13,086 bases of DNA from Clostridia bacterium (lineage in GTDB: Bacteria > Bacillota > Clostridia > Oscillospirales > Acutalibacteraceae). Position 1 is the first letter of the stretch. Each line of letters begins with the position of its first letter. Positions 6,422 to 13,086 of the stretch are shown one piece after another. Under the pieces are notes generated by a model. That model was not told the DNA's origin. It worked only from the letters and a program-made list of their open reading frames with translations, and made no database searches. Location of the stretch: positions 1 to 13,086 of the forward strand of contig CAAGND010000200.1 in assembly GCA_900771185.1 (NCBI GenBank). The letters are read 5' to 3'. The position numbers and the translations under genes are program-made.

Positions 6422-7444
6422 TATGCCGGGATAGAGTATCTCATGTATGTCGTTCTTGACCGTTGCCCAGTTGAGTATGAGCACCTCTGCGCCGTTGATG
6501 TTTGTCAGCGGTACCGCAACTTTGGGAATGAGCGCTTCTGTTACCGGCCAGCGCAGATATCCCGCATAGGAGGACGCCTGACGGATGATTTCACTCTTTG
6601 TGAAGTTGGTGCTCACAAGCGGGAGAACGGCGTCAAGATAGTCAAGGCTTTTGGATATGAGACTCGAGTAGCTCTCGGTGGTATACATCTTCTTGAACTT
6701 TTCAAATATCGCCATGAGGACGTTGCGCTGTCTTGCTGTTCTGTTGCGGTCATTGTCTATTCCGCGCAGACGAGAATATTCGAGAGCGGTGTTTCCGTTG
6801 AGGTGATATTTTCCGGCGCCGGAGGGGGTAATGCCGTTTTGCTGCATGGTTCCCTTGAGCGCGTTGACCTCCTGCTCCGTCATCTCAATATCAACTCCGC
6901 CGAGAGTGTCAATAGCCTTGATAAAACCGTCAAAATCGATGCTTATATATTTGTCTATTCTGATTTTATAGTTCTGCTCAATGGTCTTTATCAGCAGATT
7001 CGGTCCGCCGTATGCATGTGCGGCATTTATTCTTGCATTGCCGTAGCCCGGTATCGAGACATATGTGGCTCTTGAGAGAGAGACCATCTTTATTGTGCTG
7101 TTGAGCTTGTTTATTGACAATATGATTATCGAGTCGGCGCGGGGATAATATCTTGACTGGCTTCCCTTATCGCAGCCGATAAGCAGTATGTTTATGATGT
7201 TATCATTGTACCACATTCTCGGGTCATCGATATTTTCGGATATATCGTCATCAGCATCGGGCACAGTGATGTCGTCAACGTATTCCGGATTGATTTCAAG
7301 TGCTTCCTCGCTGTCATAGTCCATCTTGCTCAAATAATGGTTGACGGCAAGCAGACCGCCGCAGAGCGGTATTGCTATAACAAGGACGATAACCAGGGCG
7401 ATTATCAGACCCTTCTTCTTTGATTTTTTTCTGCGGTTGCTCAT
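6401..7444 (-). CDS. LytR-CpsA-Psr (LCP) family cell-wall glycopolymer ligase
   Basis: A 347-residue single-pass membrane protein. A lysine/arginine-rich cytoplasmic N-terminus precedes one transmembrane helix at about 13-35, then an acidic linker and an extracellular LCP domain at about 85-255. LCP proteins move lipid-linked polymers such as teichoic acid or capsule onto peptidoglycan. Residues matching the known pyrophosphate/metal site are present: Asp92 (GCDKG), Asp104 (RADS), Arg125, and Arg225 and Arg227 (EYSRLR). The usual SxxRD motif reads SLSRA, so the Asp after Arg125 is Ala. The start at 7442-7444 has GGAG eight bases upstream; a longer frame from 7471 has none. The stop codon lies within the terminator stem, 21 bases from the galK stop. 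Confidence 0.9.
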   Translation of the reverse strand: MSNRRKKSKKKGLIIALVIVLVIAIPLCGGLLAVNHYLSKMDYDSEEALEINPEYVDDITVPDADDDISENIDDPRMWYNDNIINILLIGCDKGSQSRYYPRADSIIILSINKLNSTIKMVSLSRATYVSIPGYGNARINAAHAYGGPNLLIKTIEQNYKIRIDKYISIDFDGFIKAIDTLGGVDIEMTEQEVNALKGTMQQNGITPSGAGKYHLNGNTALEYSRLRGIDNDRNRTARQRNVLMAIFEKFKKMYTTESYSSLISKSLDYLDAVLPLVSTNFTKSEIIRQASSYAGYLRWPVTEALIPKVAVPLTNINGAEVLILNWATVKNDIHEILYPGIEPQEQS

Positions 7445-7486
7445 TATATCATCTCCGTTCAGAGTCAGCATTAAGCTTTCGTGTAT

Positions 7487-7515
7487 ATATTACTCCAAAT
7501 AGCTTTATTTTTCAA
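7487..7515 (-). promoter_or_regulatory. Promoter of the LCP gene
   Basis: On the minus strand TTGAAA (7510-7515) and TAATAT (7487-7492) are separated by 17 bases, about 45 bases ahead of the LCP start codon. The same short divergent gap must also drive the plus-strand operon starting at 7563. The best plus-strand candidate (TTTTCA 7509-7514, TATTCT 7532-7537, 17-base spacer) overlaps this -35 and is weak. Confidence 0.55.
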
Positions 7516-7562
7516 CTTTATTTTCTGATTTTATTCTTTAAATTTGAAAGAAGGTTTTAGAA

Positions 7563-8600
7563 ATGTCAAAAGACATTCGTGAATTGCAAAGAACCGTTTT
7601 TGAGCTGTCCTGTCTTGACGGCACTCCCGGAAATGAGACGCAGGCAGCGCTCAGAGCGGCAACGATGCTTGAAAAGTATATGCCGGTGCGTATTGATGCG
7701 TTGGGCAGTGTGCGGGGCGAGACACAGGGGGACGGCGTTCATATATTGCTCGATGCGCACATAGACCGTATAGGATTGATAGTAACCTCGGTGAGTGATG
7801 ACGGATTCATAAAATTCGAAAAATGCGGTGGTACGGATGCCCGCGTGCTCGCCGCCGCAGAGGTGACAGTGTGGGGCAAAAAGCCTCTGTACGGCGTGGT
7901 AACCTCCACACCGCCTCATCTCTCATCGGGCGATGAGGGCAAAAAGGCGAAGGACTTCTCCGAGCTGTCGGTAGATGTGGGACTCAGTTCCGAAAATATC
8001 AAAGAGCTTGTCAGCCCCGGGGATAGGATAACCGTCAATTCAAAACCGCTGGAGCTTATGGGTGACAGAGTGTCATGTGCCGCCCTTGATGACAGGGCGG
8101 GAGTAGCCGCAATACTGCGCTGCCTTGAGCTTTTGCAGGGCAAAGACCACGGGTGCAGACTCAGCGTGCTTTTCTCCGCTCAGGAGGAGACGGGAGGCAG
8201 CGGAGCGGCTGCCGGCGGATTTGATGCCGCGCCGGACGAGGCGATAGCCGTGGATGTCAGCTTTGCCATGGCTCCGGGTCTCAAGCCTGAAAAATGCGGA
8301 GAACTCGGGAAAGGTACTATGATAGGTTTTGCACCCTCTCTCGATTATAAAATCAGCCGCACACTTGAGCGGATAGCTTGTGAGAAGAATATAGCTCATA
8401 CATCTGAGGTCATGAGCGGCAGCACGGGAACCAATGCGGATGAGATTCAGATTGCCGGCAGAGGCGTGAAAATGGGTCTTCTTTCGATCCCTCTGCGCAA
8501 TATGCACACCGCTGCGGAGATAATAGATTTAAACGATGTCGAGGCAACAGCCGAGCTGATGGCTGAATATATACTTGAGAGGGGGCGCTCCGATGCTTGA
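7563..8600 (+). CDS. M42-family metallo-aminopeptidase, first of a tandem pair
   Basis: A 345-residue cytoplasmic M42 (TET/glutamyl aminopeptidase, 'endoglucanase M') family protein, expected to trim N-terminal residues from short peptides with two metal ions. Visible ligands and catalytic residues are His66 and Asp68 (AHID), Asp176 (ALDDR), catalytic Glu208 with Glu209 (QEE), Asp231 (VDVS) and His315 (NMHT). The set is complete, so it should be active. The residue after Asp68 is Arg, where relatives, including the next gene, have Glu. Family members form twelve-subunit cages. The ATG at 7563 has GAAAGAAGG eight bases upstream. It is the first gene of the long plus-strand operon; its end overlaps the second M42 gene by 8 bases. 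Confidence 0.9.
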   Translation: MSKDIRELQRTVFELSCLDGTPGNETQAALRAATMLEKYMPVRIDALGSVRGETQGDGVHILLDAHIDRIGLIVTSVSDDGFIKFEKCGGTDARVLAAAEVTVWGKKPLYGVVTSTPPHLSSGDEGKKAKDFSELSVDVGLSSENIKELVSPGDRITVNSKPLELMGDRVSCAALDDRAGVAAILRCLELLQGKDHGCRLSVLFSAQEETGGSGAAAGGFDAAPDEAIAVDVSFAMAPGLKPEKCGELGKGTMIGFAPSLDYKISRTLERIACEKNIAHTSEVMSGSTGTNADEIQIAGRGVKMGLLSIPLRNMHTAAEIIDLNDVEATAELMAEYILERGRSDA

Positions 8601-9612
8601 ACTTATCAGCAAACTGTGCTCCGTTCCGGGAATATCGGGACGTGAGGAGGCAGTCAGGGAGCTTATAATCTCTGAAATAAAGGATTTTGCGGATTATGAG
8701 ACGGATGCCTTGGGAAATCTTATAGTCCATAAAAAAGGCAGGAACAGTGCGAAAAACAAGGTTATGGTTGCCGCCCATATGGATGAGGTCGGCATGATAG
8801 TGACCTATATATCAGATGACGGAACACTGAAATTCTCGGCAGTCGGAGGCGTCGACACAAGAGTTTATCTCGGACGCGCGGTGCTTGTCGGCGATAACGG
8901 AATACACGGCGTTGTCGGAGTGAAACCAATCCATATGCTTGACAAATCAGAGGAACTCGATATGCCGAAGCCGGATGAGCTGTATATAGATATCGGCGCT
9001 TCCTCCAAGGAGGAGGCTATGAGGCAAGTGCATCCCGGAGATTCCGTGTGCTTCGATTCGGATGTTGTGCCGTTCGGAGACGGATTTTTGAAAGGCAGAG
9101 CGCTTGACGACAGAGCGGGATGCGCTGTTGCCGTGAGCCTTATAAAGAGCGAACTCAGTTATGACACGGATTTTGTCTTTACCGTGCAGGAGGAGATCGG
9201 CACCCGTGGAGCAGCGTCTGCCGCTTTCGGCCTTGCGCCGGATTACGCGATAGTGCTTGAAACCACCACCGCGGCGGATATTCACGGTGTCGAGGGTGAA
9301 AAGCGTGTCTGTGCCCTCGGAGATGGCGCGGTAGTCGGATTCATGGACAAAGGTACTGTCTATGACCGTGAACTGTATCAGCTCGCTTTCAAACTCGGGG
9401 AGGAACATGGGGTGAAGGTTCAGACAAAGACTATGGTCGCCGGCGGCAACGATGCGAGGGCGATTCATAAGAGCGGCAGCGGCGTCAGAACCATAGCGGT
9501 TTCGCTCCCGTGCAGATATCTCCACTCACCCTCTTGTGTGATAAAGCTCAGCGATGCCGAGCACGTCAGAAACCTGACTGAGCTTTTGTGCGGGGAGCTT
9601 GCGGATGATTAA
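8593..9612 (+). CDS. M42-family metallo-aminopeptidase, second of a tandem pair
   Basis: A 339-residue paralogue of the preceding gene. Metal and catalytic positions are His62 and Asp64 (AHMDE), Asp172 (ALDDR), Glu200 with Glu201 (QEE), Glu223 (VLETT, followed by AAD as in many Firmicutes relatives) and His311 (YLHSP). It differs from its neighbour at the fourth ligand (Glu rather than Asp) and around the C-terminal GGNDARAIH segment, so substrate preference may differ. The ATG at 8593 sits eight bases inside the end of the first M42 gene, with GAGAGGGGG upstream; an in-frame TTG at 8575 is less likely. It overlaps the GNAT gene by 8 bases. Confidence 0.9.
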   Translation: MLELISKLCSVPGISGREEAVRELIISEIKDFADYETDALGNLIVHKKGRNSAKNKVMVAAHMDEVGMIVTYISDDGTLKFSAVGGVDTRVYLGRAVLVGDNGIHGVVGVKPIHMLDKSEELDMPKPDELYIDIGASSKEEAMRQVHPGDSVCFDSDVVPFGDGFLKGRALDDRAGCAVAVSLIKSELSYDTDFVFTVQEEIGTRGAASAAFGLAPDYAIVLETTTAADIHGVEGEKRVCALGDGAVVGFMDKGTVYDRELYQLAFKLGEEHGVKVQTKTMVAGGNDARAIHKSGSGVRTIAVSLPCRYLHSPSCVIKLSDAEHVRNLTELLCGELADD

Positions 9613-10375
9613 ACTTGTTGAAAACGAGGGGGAGCGTCTTTGCGAATTCTGTGCCCGTGACGCTTTCGGAACAAAGCTTGCAGGGTATTATAAAACCTTC
9701 GGCACGGATTTTCCTTTCGCTCTGTTTTGGCTTCAGCTTTCCGGGGAGCGGGTGACAGCAGCCGTCTGCAGAATTTACGGCAGCGCCGTTGTCTGTGCCT
9801 CTGACGAGACCGATTTCACCGAGCTTTCACAGTTTCTCAGTGCTGTCGGCTTTTCGGTGCTTTCGTGCAGTCTCCCGGTATGCCGAAAGCTCGGTTTCGA
9901 ACCGATGCGTCAGGGGAATATAGTTGAATTTAAAGCACCTGCCAAGAGCGCCGAAGGCACGGCAGAGCTTCCGTGTTATCCGGAATTGCCGCCGCTTTAT
10001 GATCTGCTCGTCTCATCGGGCTTTGAGAACCTCGGCGAACGCGGCGAATGGATGGCGGATATAAGCGCCCGCATGAGGTGCGGTGTTGCGCAGTGGTGCG
10101 TGGCAAAACACGATGGTTCGTTGGCCGCATGCGCGTGCGCGCTTTTTATCACGGATGAAGCGGCGTTCATGGGCTGCGTAGCGGCTGATCCCGCACACAG
10201 GGGCGAGGGCTTGGGTACTGAGGTAGTGCTGACGCTCGCAAACGAGCTGTGCGTGAAGAGGCGTGTTAATCTCTTCTGCAAGGACGGGGAAATAGTTAAT
10301 TTCTATAAAAAACTCGGCTTTGAGGTTGTCGGCAGATGGGCTGAGTGTGAATACATAGGACAGGTAAATATATGA
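9605..10375 (+). CDS. GNAT-family N-acetyltransferase
   Basis: A 256-residue protein whose C-terminal half (about 130-256) is a GNAT fold. The acetyl-CoA loop is VAADPAHRGEGLG (192-204), followed by the late NFYKKLGFE block (232-240). The first 120 residues show a degenerate echo of this (CRKLGFEP, 93-100), suggesting a diverged N-terminal GNAT-like half. The acceptor is unknown: small molecule, antibiotic, or a protein or peptide amine are all possible. The ATG at 9605 lies within the last codons of the second M42 gene (8-base overlap) with GGGGAG upstream. The end overlaps the lyase gene in an ATGA junction. Confidence 0.82.
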   Translation: MIKLVENEGERLCEFCARDAFGTKLAGYYKTFGTDFPFALFWLQLSGERVTAAVCRIYGSAVVCASDETDFTELSQFLSAVGFSVLSCSLPVCRKLGFEPMRQGNIVEFKAPAKSAEGTAELPCYPELPPLYDLLVSSGFENLGERGEWMADISARMRCGVAQWCVAKHDGSLAACACALFITDEAAFMGCVAADPAHRGEGLGTEVVLTLANELCVKRRVNLFCKDGEIVNFYKKLGFEVVGRWAECEYIGQVNI

Positions 10376-11640
10376 AACAGACATTTTTTAATTTCGATAC
10401 AAAAATAGAAAATGCGGCTCAAAGAGCTCTTGAGCAGGCGGGAGATAACTTCAGAAGAATAGAGGAGATAACTGAGTATAATCAGCAGAAGGTGCTTTCC
10501 GCTTTTATTGAGAACAGGGTCAGTGAGAGCCACTTTACCGAGACCACAGGCTACGGCTACGGTGATAGGGGACGTGAGACTCTCGACAGAGTTTTCGCGG
10601 ATTCCTTCGGTGCTCAGGATGCGCTTGTGCGCCACAGCTTCGCCTGCGGGACACATACTCTGGGAGTGGCGCTCTTCGGACTTCTCAGACCCGGGGACAC
10701 AATGCTTTCAGTCACGGGTCAGCCGTATGATACGATACACCCCGTTATAGGAATCACCGGGGATGGTATGGGCTCACTCAAGGATTTCGGAGTGCGGTAT
10801 GAGCAGGTGGAGCTTGACGAAAATGGCGAGCCGGATATTAAAAATATCAGTGCTGTTGTGGCTCAGAAAAAACCGAAACTTGTCTATATTCAGCGTTCAA
10901 GGGGCTATACTCTGCGCCCAAGCCTGTCAGTTGAAAAGATAGGCGAGATAGTGTCCGCAGCCAAACAGTCATATCCCGATATGATAGTTTTTGTTGATAA
11001 CTGCTACGGTGAGTTTGTGCAGACGAGTGAACCGATAAGTGTCGGCGCGGATATTATCGCCGGCTCGCTTATAAAAAACGCGGGCGGAGGAATAGCGAAA
11101 AACGGAGGCTATATTGCGGGCAGAGCCGATCTTATAGAACTGTGCTCCTACCGCATGACCACACCCGGTCTCGGCAGAGAGGTCGGTGCGACACTCGGTC
11201 AGAACAGAGAGCTGTTTATGGGAATTTTCAACGCCCCGCACATTGTCGGTGAAGCGCTGAAAACTGCCGTTTTCACGGCGTCACTGTTTGAACAGTTCGG
11301 CTTTGATGTGACGCCTGGCAGCACGGACGAACGATTTGATATTATACAGACAGTGCAGCTTCGCACCCCCGAAGCGCTCATAGCTTTCTGCCAGGGGATG
11401 CAGTCGGGCGCACCGGTCGATTCCTTTGTCGTGCCCGAGCCGTGGGATATGCCGGGATATGACAGCAAGGTAATTATGGCGGCAGGCGCGTTCACCATGG
11501 GCTCGTCAATCGAGCTGTCTGCCGATGCTCCGCTCAGAGAGCCATATGCCGCGTGGATGCAGGGCGGCTTTAACTTCCACAGCGCAAAGACCGGAGTGAT
11601 GCTTGCCGCGCAGACGATGATGGACAGGGGGCTTATCTGA
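10372..11640 (+). CDS. Methionine gamma-lyase / aluminium-resistance (YnbB) family PLP enzyme
   Basis: A 422-residue fold-type I PLP enzyme of the family annotated as methionine gamma-lyase-like or aluminium resistance protein. The family start FNFDTKIENAAQRAL and the block HFTETTGYGYGDRGRE are visible. The glycine-rich phosphate-binding region is near ACGTHTLG (91-98), the cofactor-nitrogen Asp is Asp209 (VDNCYGEF) and the Schiff-base Lys is Lys235 (GSLIKNAGGGIAKNGGYI). True activity in this family is poorly defined; carbon-sulfur lyase action on a sulfur amino acid is the usual guess. It is cytoplasmic and full length. The ATG overlaps the previous stop by four bases; the next gene starts one base after its stop. 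Confidence 0.9.
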   Translation: MKQTFFNFDTKIENAAQRALEQAGDNFRRIEEITEYNQQKVLSAFIENRVSESHFTETTGYGYGDRGRETLDRVFADSFGAQDALVRHSFACGTHTLGVALFGLLRPGDTMLSVTGQPYDTIHPVIGITGDGMGSLKDFGVRYEQVELDENGEPDIKNISAVVAQKKPKLVYIQRSRGYTLRPSLSVEKIGEIVSAAKQSYPDMIVFVDNCYGEFVQTSEPISVGADIIAGSLIKNAGGGIAKNGGYIAGRADLIELCSYRMTTPGLGREVGATLGQNRELFMGIFNAPHIVGEALKTAVFTASLFEQFGFDVTPGSTDERFDIIQTVQLRTPEALIAFCQGMQSGAPVDSFVVPEPWDMPGYDSKVIMAAGAFTMGSSIELSADAPLREPYAAWMQGGFNFHSAKTGVMLAAQTMMDRGLI

Positions 11641-11641
11641 T

Positions 11642-12343
11642 ATGGACTGCTTTTCCGGAATATCGCAGGACGCATTGTTCTTGATGCAGCTTAACAGATT
11701 CAATGATTCCAAAAGTTTTTACGAGGAGAACAAGGAGAAGATAAAACGCGGCGTGACGGTGCCCATGCGGCAGATAGCGGCGGCACTGTCGGAGGATATG
11801 CTCGATATAGATCCGATGATGAACACCGATCCCGTAAAAATGGTCTCGCGTGTCCGTCGTGACACGAGGTATACTAAGGATAAAAGGCTGTACCGTGAGA
11901 ATATGTGGATAATGTTTATGAGGCCGAAGCACGAGTGGAGCATGTACCCGTGTATGTGGTTCGAGGTGACACCTCAGTCGTGGTTCTGCGGAGTGGGAAC
12001 ATACGATGCGCCCGCGGGGCTTATGGAGGTGTTCCGCAGCAATATTGTCAGACATGAAGACGAATTTTCCGCTGCGGCTGAGAGCGCTTTGAGCATTGGC
12101 GCTGAGTATAGCGCCGAGCTTTATAAACGCCCGAAGCCCGGGTGTCCCAAGGGGCTTGAAAGGTACTATAACGCAAAGCATATGGGCTTTCTCTTCAAAT
12201 CGACTGATATGAGCGCGCTTGAAGATTCCGGGCTTATAGAGATACTGAGAGAAAAATATAAACATTATGCACCGATGTATCAGTTTTTGAAGAGCGTTTC
12301 GGATGAGTATATTTCAAAGGGAGGCAGTGCAGATGAGTGTTAA
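11642..12343 (+). CDS. DUF2461 family protein
   Basis: A 233-residue protein matching the DUF2461 family by the pattern RFNDSKSFYEENKEKIK near the N-terminus (19-35) and SRVRRDTRYTKDKRLYREN (69-87), which parallels the family block with Arg-Asp-x-Arg-(Phe/Tyr)-(Ser/Thr)-Lys-Asp-Lys. No enzymatic role is established for the family. No signal peptide or membrane helix is seen, so it is probably cytoplasmic. The ATG is one base beyond the lyase stop codon, with GGGG in the preceding codons serving as the ribosome site. Its end overlaps the hexomutase gene by 11 bases. Confidence 0.85.
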   Translation: MDCFSGISQDALFLMQLNRFNDSKSFYEENKEKIKRGVTVPMRQIAAALSEDMLDIDPMMNTDPVKMVSRVRRDTRYTKDKRLYRENMWIMFMRPKHEWSMYPCMWFEVTPQSWFCGVGTYDAPAGLMEVFRSNIVRHEDEFSAAAESALSIGAEYSAELYKRPKPGCPKGLERYYNAKHMGFLFKSTDMSALEDSGLIEILREKYKHYAPMYQFLKSVSDEYISKGGSADEC

Positions 12344-13086
12344 CGGTTATATGAGATTCAAAAGCGGCAGCGATATCAGAGGCATAGGCTTGGGTGACGG
12401 CAGTGAACCGCTTTATATGGACGATGACTTTGTTTCACGCTGTGCGGCGGGCTTCGCAGAGTTTTTGTCGGAGAAGCTTGAAGTCCCGGAAGAACAGCTT
12501 AAGATTGCCGTGGGTCATGATCCCAGACTCTCGGCGCAGCGTATAAGCGCCGCCCTGATAAGGGGCTTCGCTTCCTGCGATGTAAGCGTGCTTGACTGTG
12601 GGCTTTCCTCCACACCAGCCATGTTTATGGCGGTTAAGGGACTTTCTTGTAGCGGCTCCGTGCAGATAACGGCGAGCCATCATCCCGGAGACAGAAACGG
12701 GCTGAAATTTTTCACCGTGGACGGCGGACTTGACTCAAAGGATATTGAATATATTCTGAGAGCTGCTCAAAACAAAACGATAGTCGAAGCAGAAGCAAGG
12801 GTGGAAAACGTCAATTATATGAAGTCTTACGCCGCTCACCTTCGCTCAATAATATGCAGTCAGACAGGAAAAAGTGAGGAGCAAAAGCCTCTAAGCGGCA
12901 TGAAAATAATGGTTGACGCCGGCAACGGCGCGGGAGGCTTCTACGCTGAGGACGTGCTCGCGCCGCTGGGAGCTGATGTGTTATCAAGCATCAATCTTCT
13001 GCCGGATGGCAGTTTTCCGGTATATGTTCCAAATCCCGAGTCCTCGGCAATGGTGGAAAACGCTTCGAGGCAGGTCGTCAGCACCG
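12333..13086 (+). CDS. Phosphoglucomutase/phosphomannomutase (partial, runs off the right edge)
   Basis: The frame from ATG 12333 is open to the end of the window, 251 codons. It encodes domain 1 and part of domain 2 of an alpha-D-phosphohexomutase, which moves phosphate between C1 and C6 of hexose phosphates. The N-terminal substrate-loop segment SGSDIRG is at 11-17. The phosphoserine loop reads TASHHPGDRNGLKFF (113-127, Ser115), where most relatives have TASHNP. The domain 2 start is MVDAGNGAGG. The metal loop (DGD), sugar-binding loop and phosphate-binding loop lie beyond the edge. GGGAGG stands eight bases upstream of the ATG, and the start overlaps the DUF2461 gene by 11 bases. It could make mannose-1-P or glucose-1-P for envelope polymers or connect to galactose use. 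Confidence 0.88.
   Translation, partial: MSVNGYMRFKSGSDIRGIGLGDGSEPLYMDDDFVSRCAAGFAEFLSEKLEVPEEQLKIAVGHDPRLSAQRISAALIRGFASCDVSVLDCGLSSTPAMFMAVKGLSCSGSVQITASHHPGDRNGLKFFTVDGGLDSKDIEYILRAAQNKTIVEAEARVENVNYMKSYAAHLRSIICSQTGKSEEQKPLSGMKIMVDAGNGAGGFYAEDVLAPLGADVLSSINLLPDGSFPVYVPNPESSAMVENASRQVVST

Noticed and set aside
6407..7075. 222-codon plus-strand open frame opposite the LCP gene
   Set aside because: The minus-strand LCP protein has clear family motifs, promoter, ribosome site and terminator. The antisense frame has none.
8947..9525. 192-codon minus-strand open frame opposite the second M42 gene
   Set aside because: It is an antisense shadow of a gene with complete catalytic motifs; no start signal is seen.
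11633..12265. 210-codon minus-strand open frame opposite the DUF2461 gene
   Set aside because: The plus strand carries the recognised family and fits the coupled operon. The minus-strand frame has no supporting signal.
1..13086. CRISPR array, tRNA, prophage or defence system
   Set aside because: There is no regularly spaced direct repeat series, tRNA cloverleaf, integrase, nuclease-helicase set or toxin-antitoxin pair visible. The genes are metabolic, envelope or membrane functions.

Overview
The window looks like chromosomal DNA of a Gram-positive Clostridia-type bacterium, probably a gut Oscillospiraceae/Ruminococcaceae relative. This is inferred from AGGAGG-like ribosome sites, a TTG start, a LytR-CpsA-Psr (LCP) wall enzyme, a YnbB/aluminium-resistance-type lyase and roughly even base composition. 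No ribosomal RNA, tRNA, transposase, phage gene, toxin or CRISPR array was seen. The species cannot be fixed from the sequence alone.

Left end (1-469): the last 26 codons of a membrane protein on the + strand, then about 390 bases without a convincing gene. That gap is full of nested hairpins and repeated short motifs and is the least explained DNA here. It lies between convergent genes and carries a minus-strand terminator at its left side and a plus-strand terminator at its right side, so the two transcripts may overlap.

Minus-strand cluster (470-4201), transcribed right to left: a calcineurin-like metallophosphoesterase behind a strong extended -10 promoter and a leader of about 165 bases, then a patatin-like lipid hydrolase, then a D-2-hydroxyacid dehydrogenase whose start lies inside the patatin gene.

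Plus-strand pair (4231-6379): a TVP38/TMEM64-type membrane protein (TTG start, own promoter) and galactokinase galK. galK converges on an LCP cell-wall ligase gene (6401-7444, minus strand) with only 21 bases between the stop codons; the LCP terminator overlaps its own 3' coding end.

Plus-strand operon (7563 to the right edge): two tandem M42 aminopeptidases, a GNAT acetyltransferase, a PLP-dependent methionine gamma-lyase-family protein, a DUF2461 protein and the start of a phosphoglucomutase/phosphomannomutase. Every junction overlaps (8, 8, 4 and 11 bases) or has a single-base gap, which points to one translationally coupled transcript. The M42 pair would release amino acids from peptides, the lyase handles a sulfur or related amino acid, and the hexomutase feeds sugar-phosphate or envelope metabolism. 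The shared theme, if any, is unclear.

Most of the window is ordinary metabolism. The points most worth a second look are the structured intergenic block at 83-440, the tandem M42-led coupled operon, the unusual phosphohexomutase active-site loop, and the leader of the phosphoesterase operon. I found no convincing evidence for a wholly new system.
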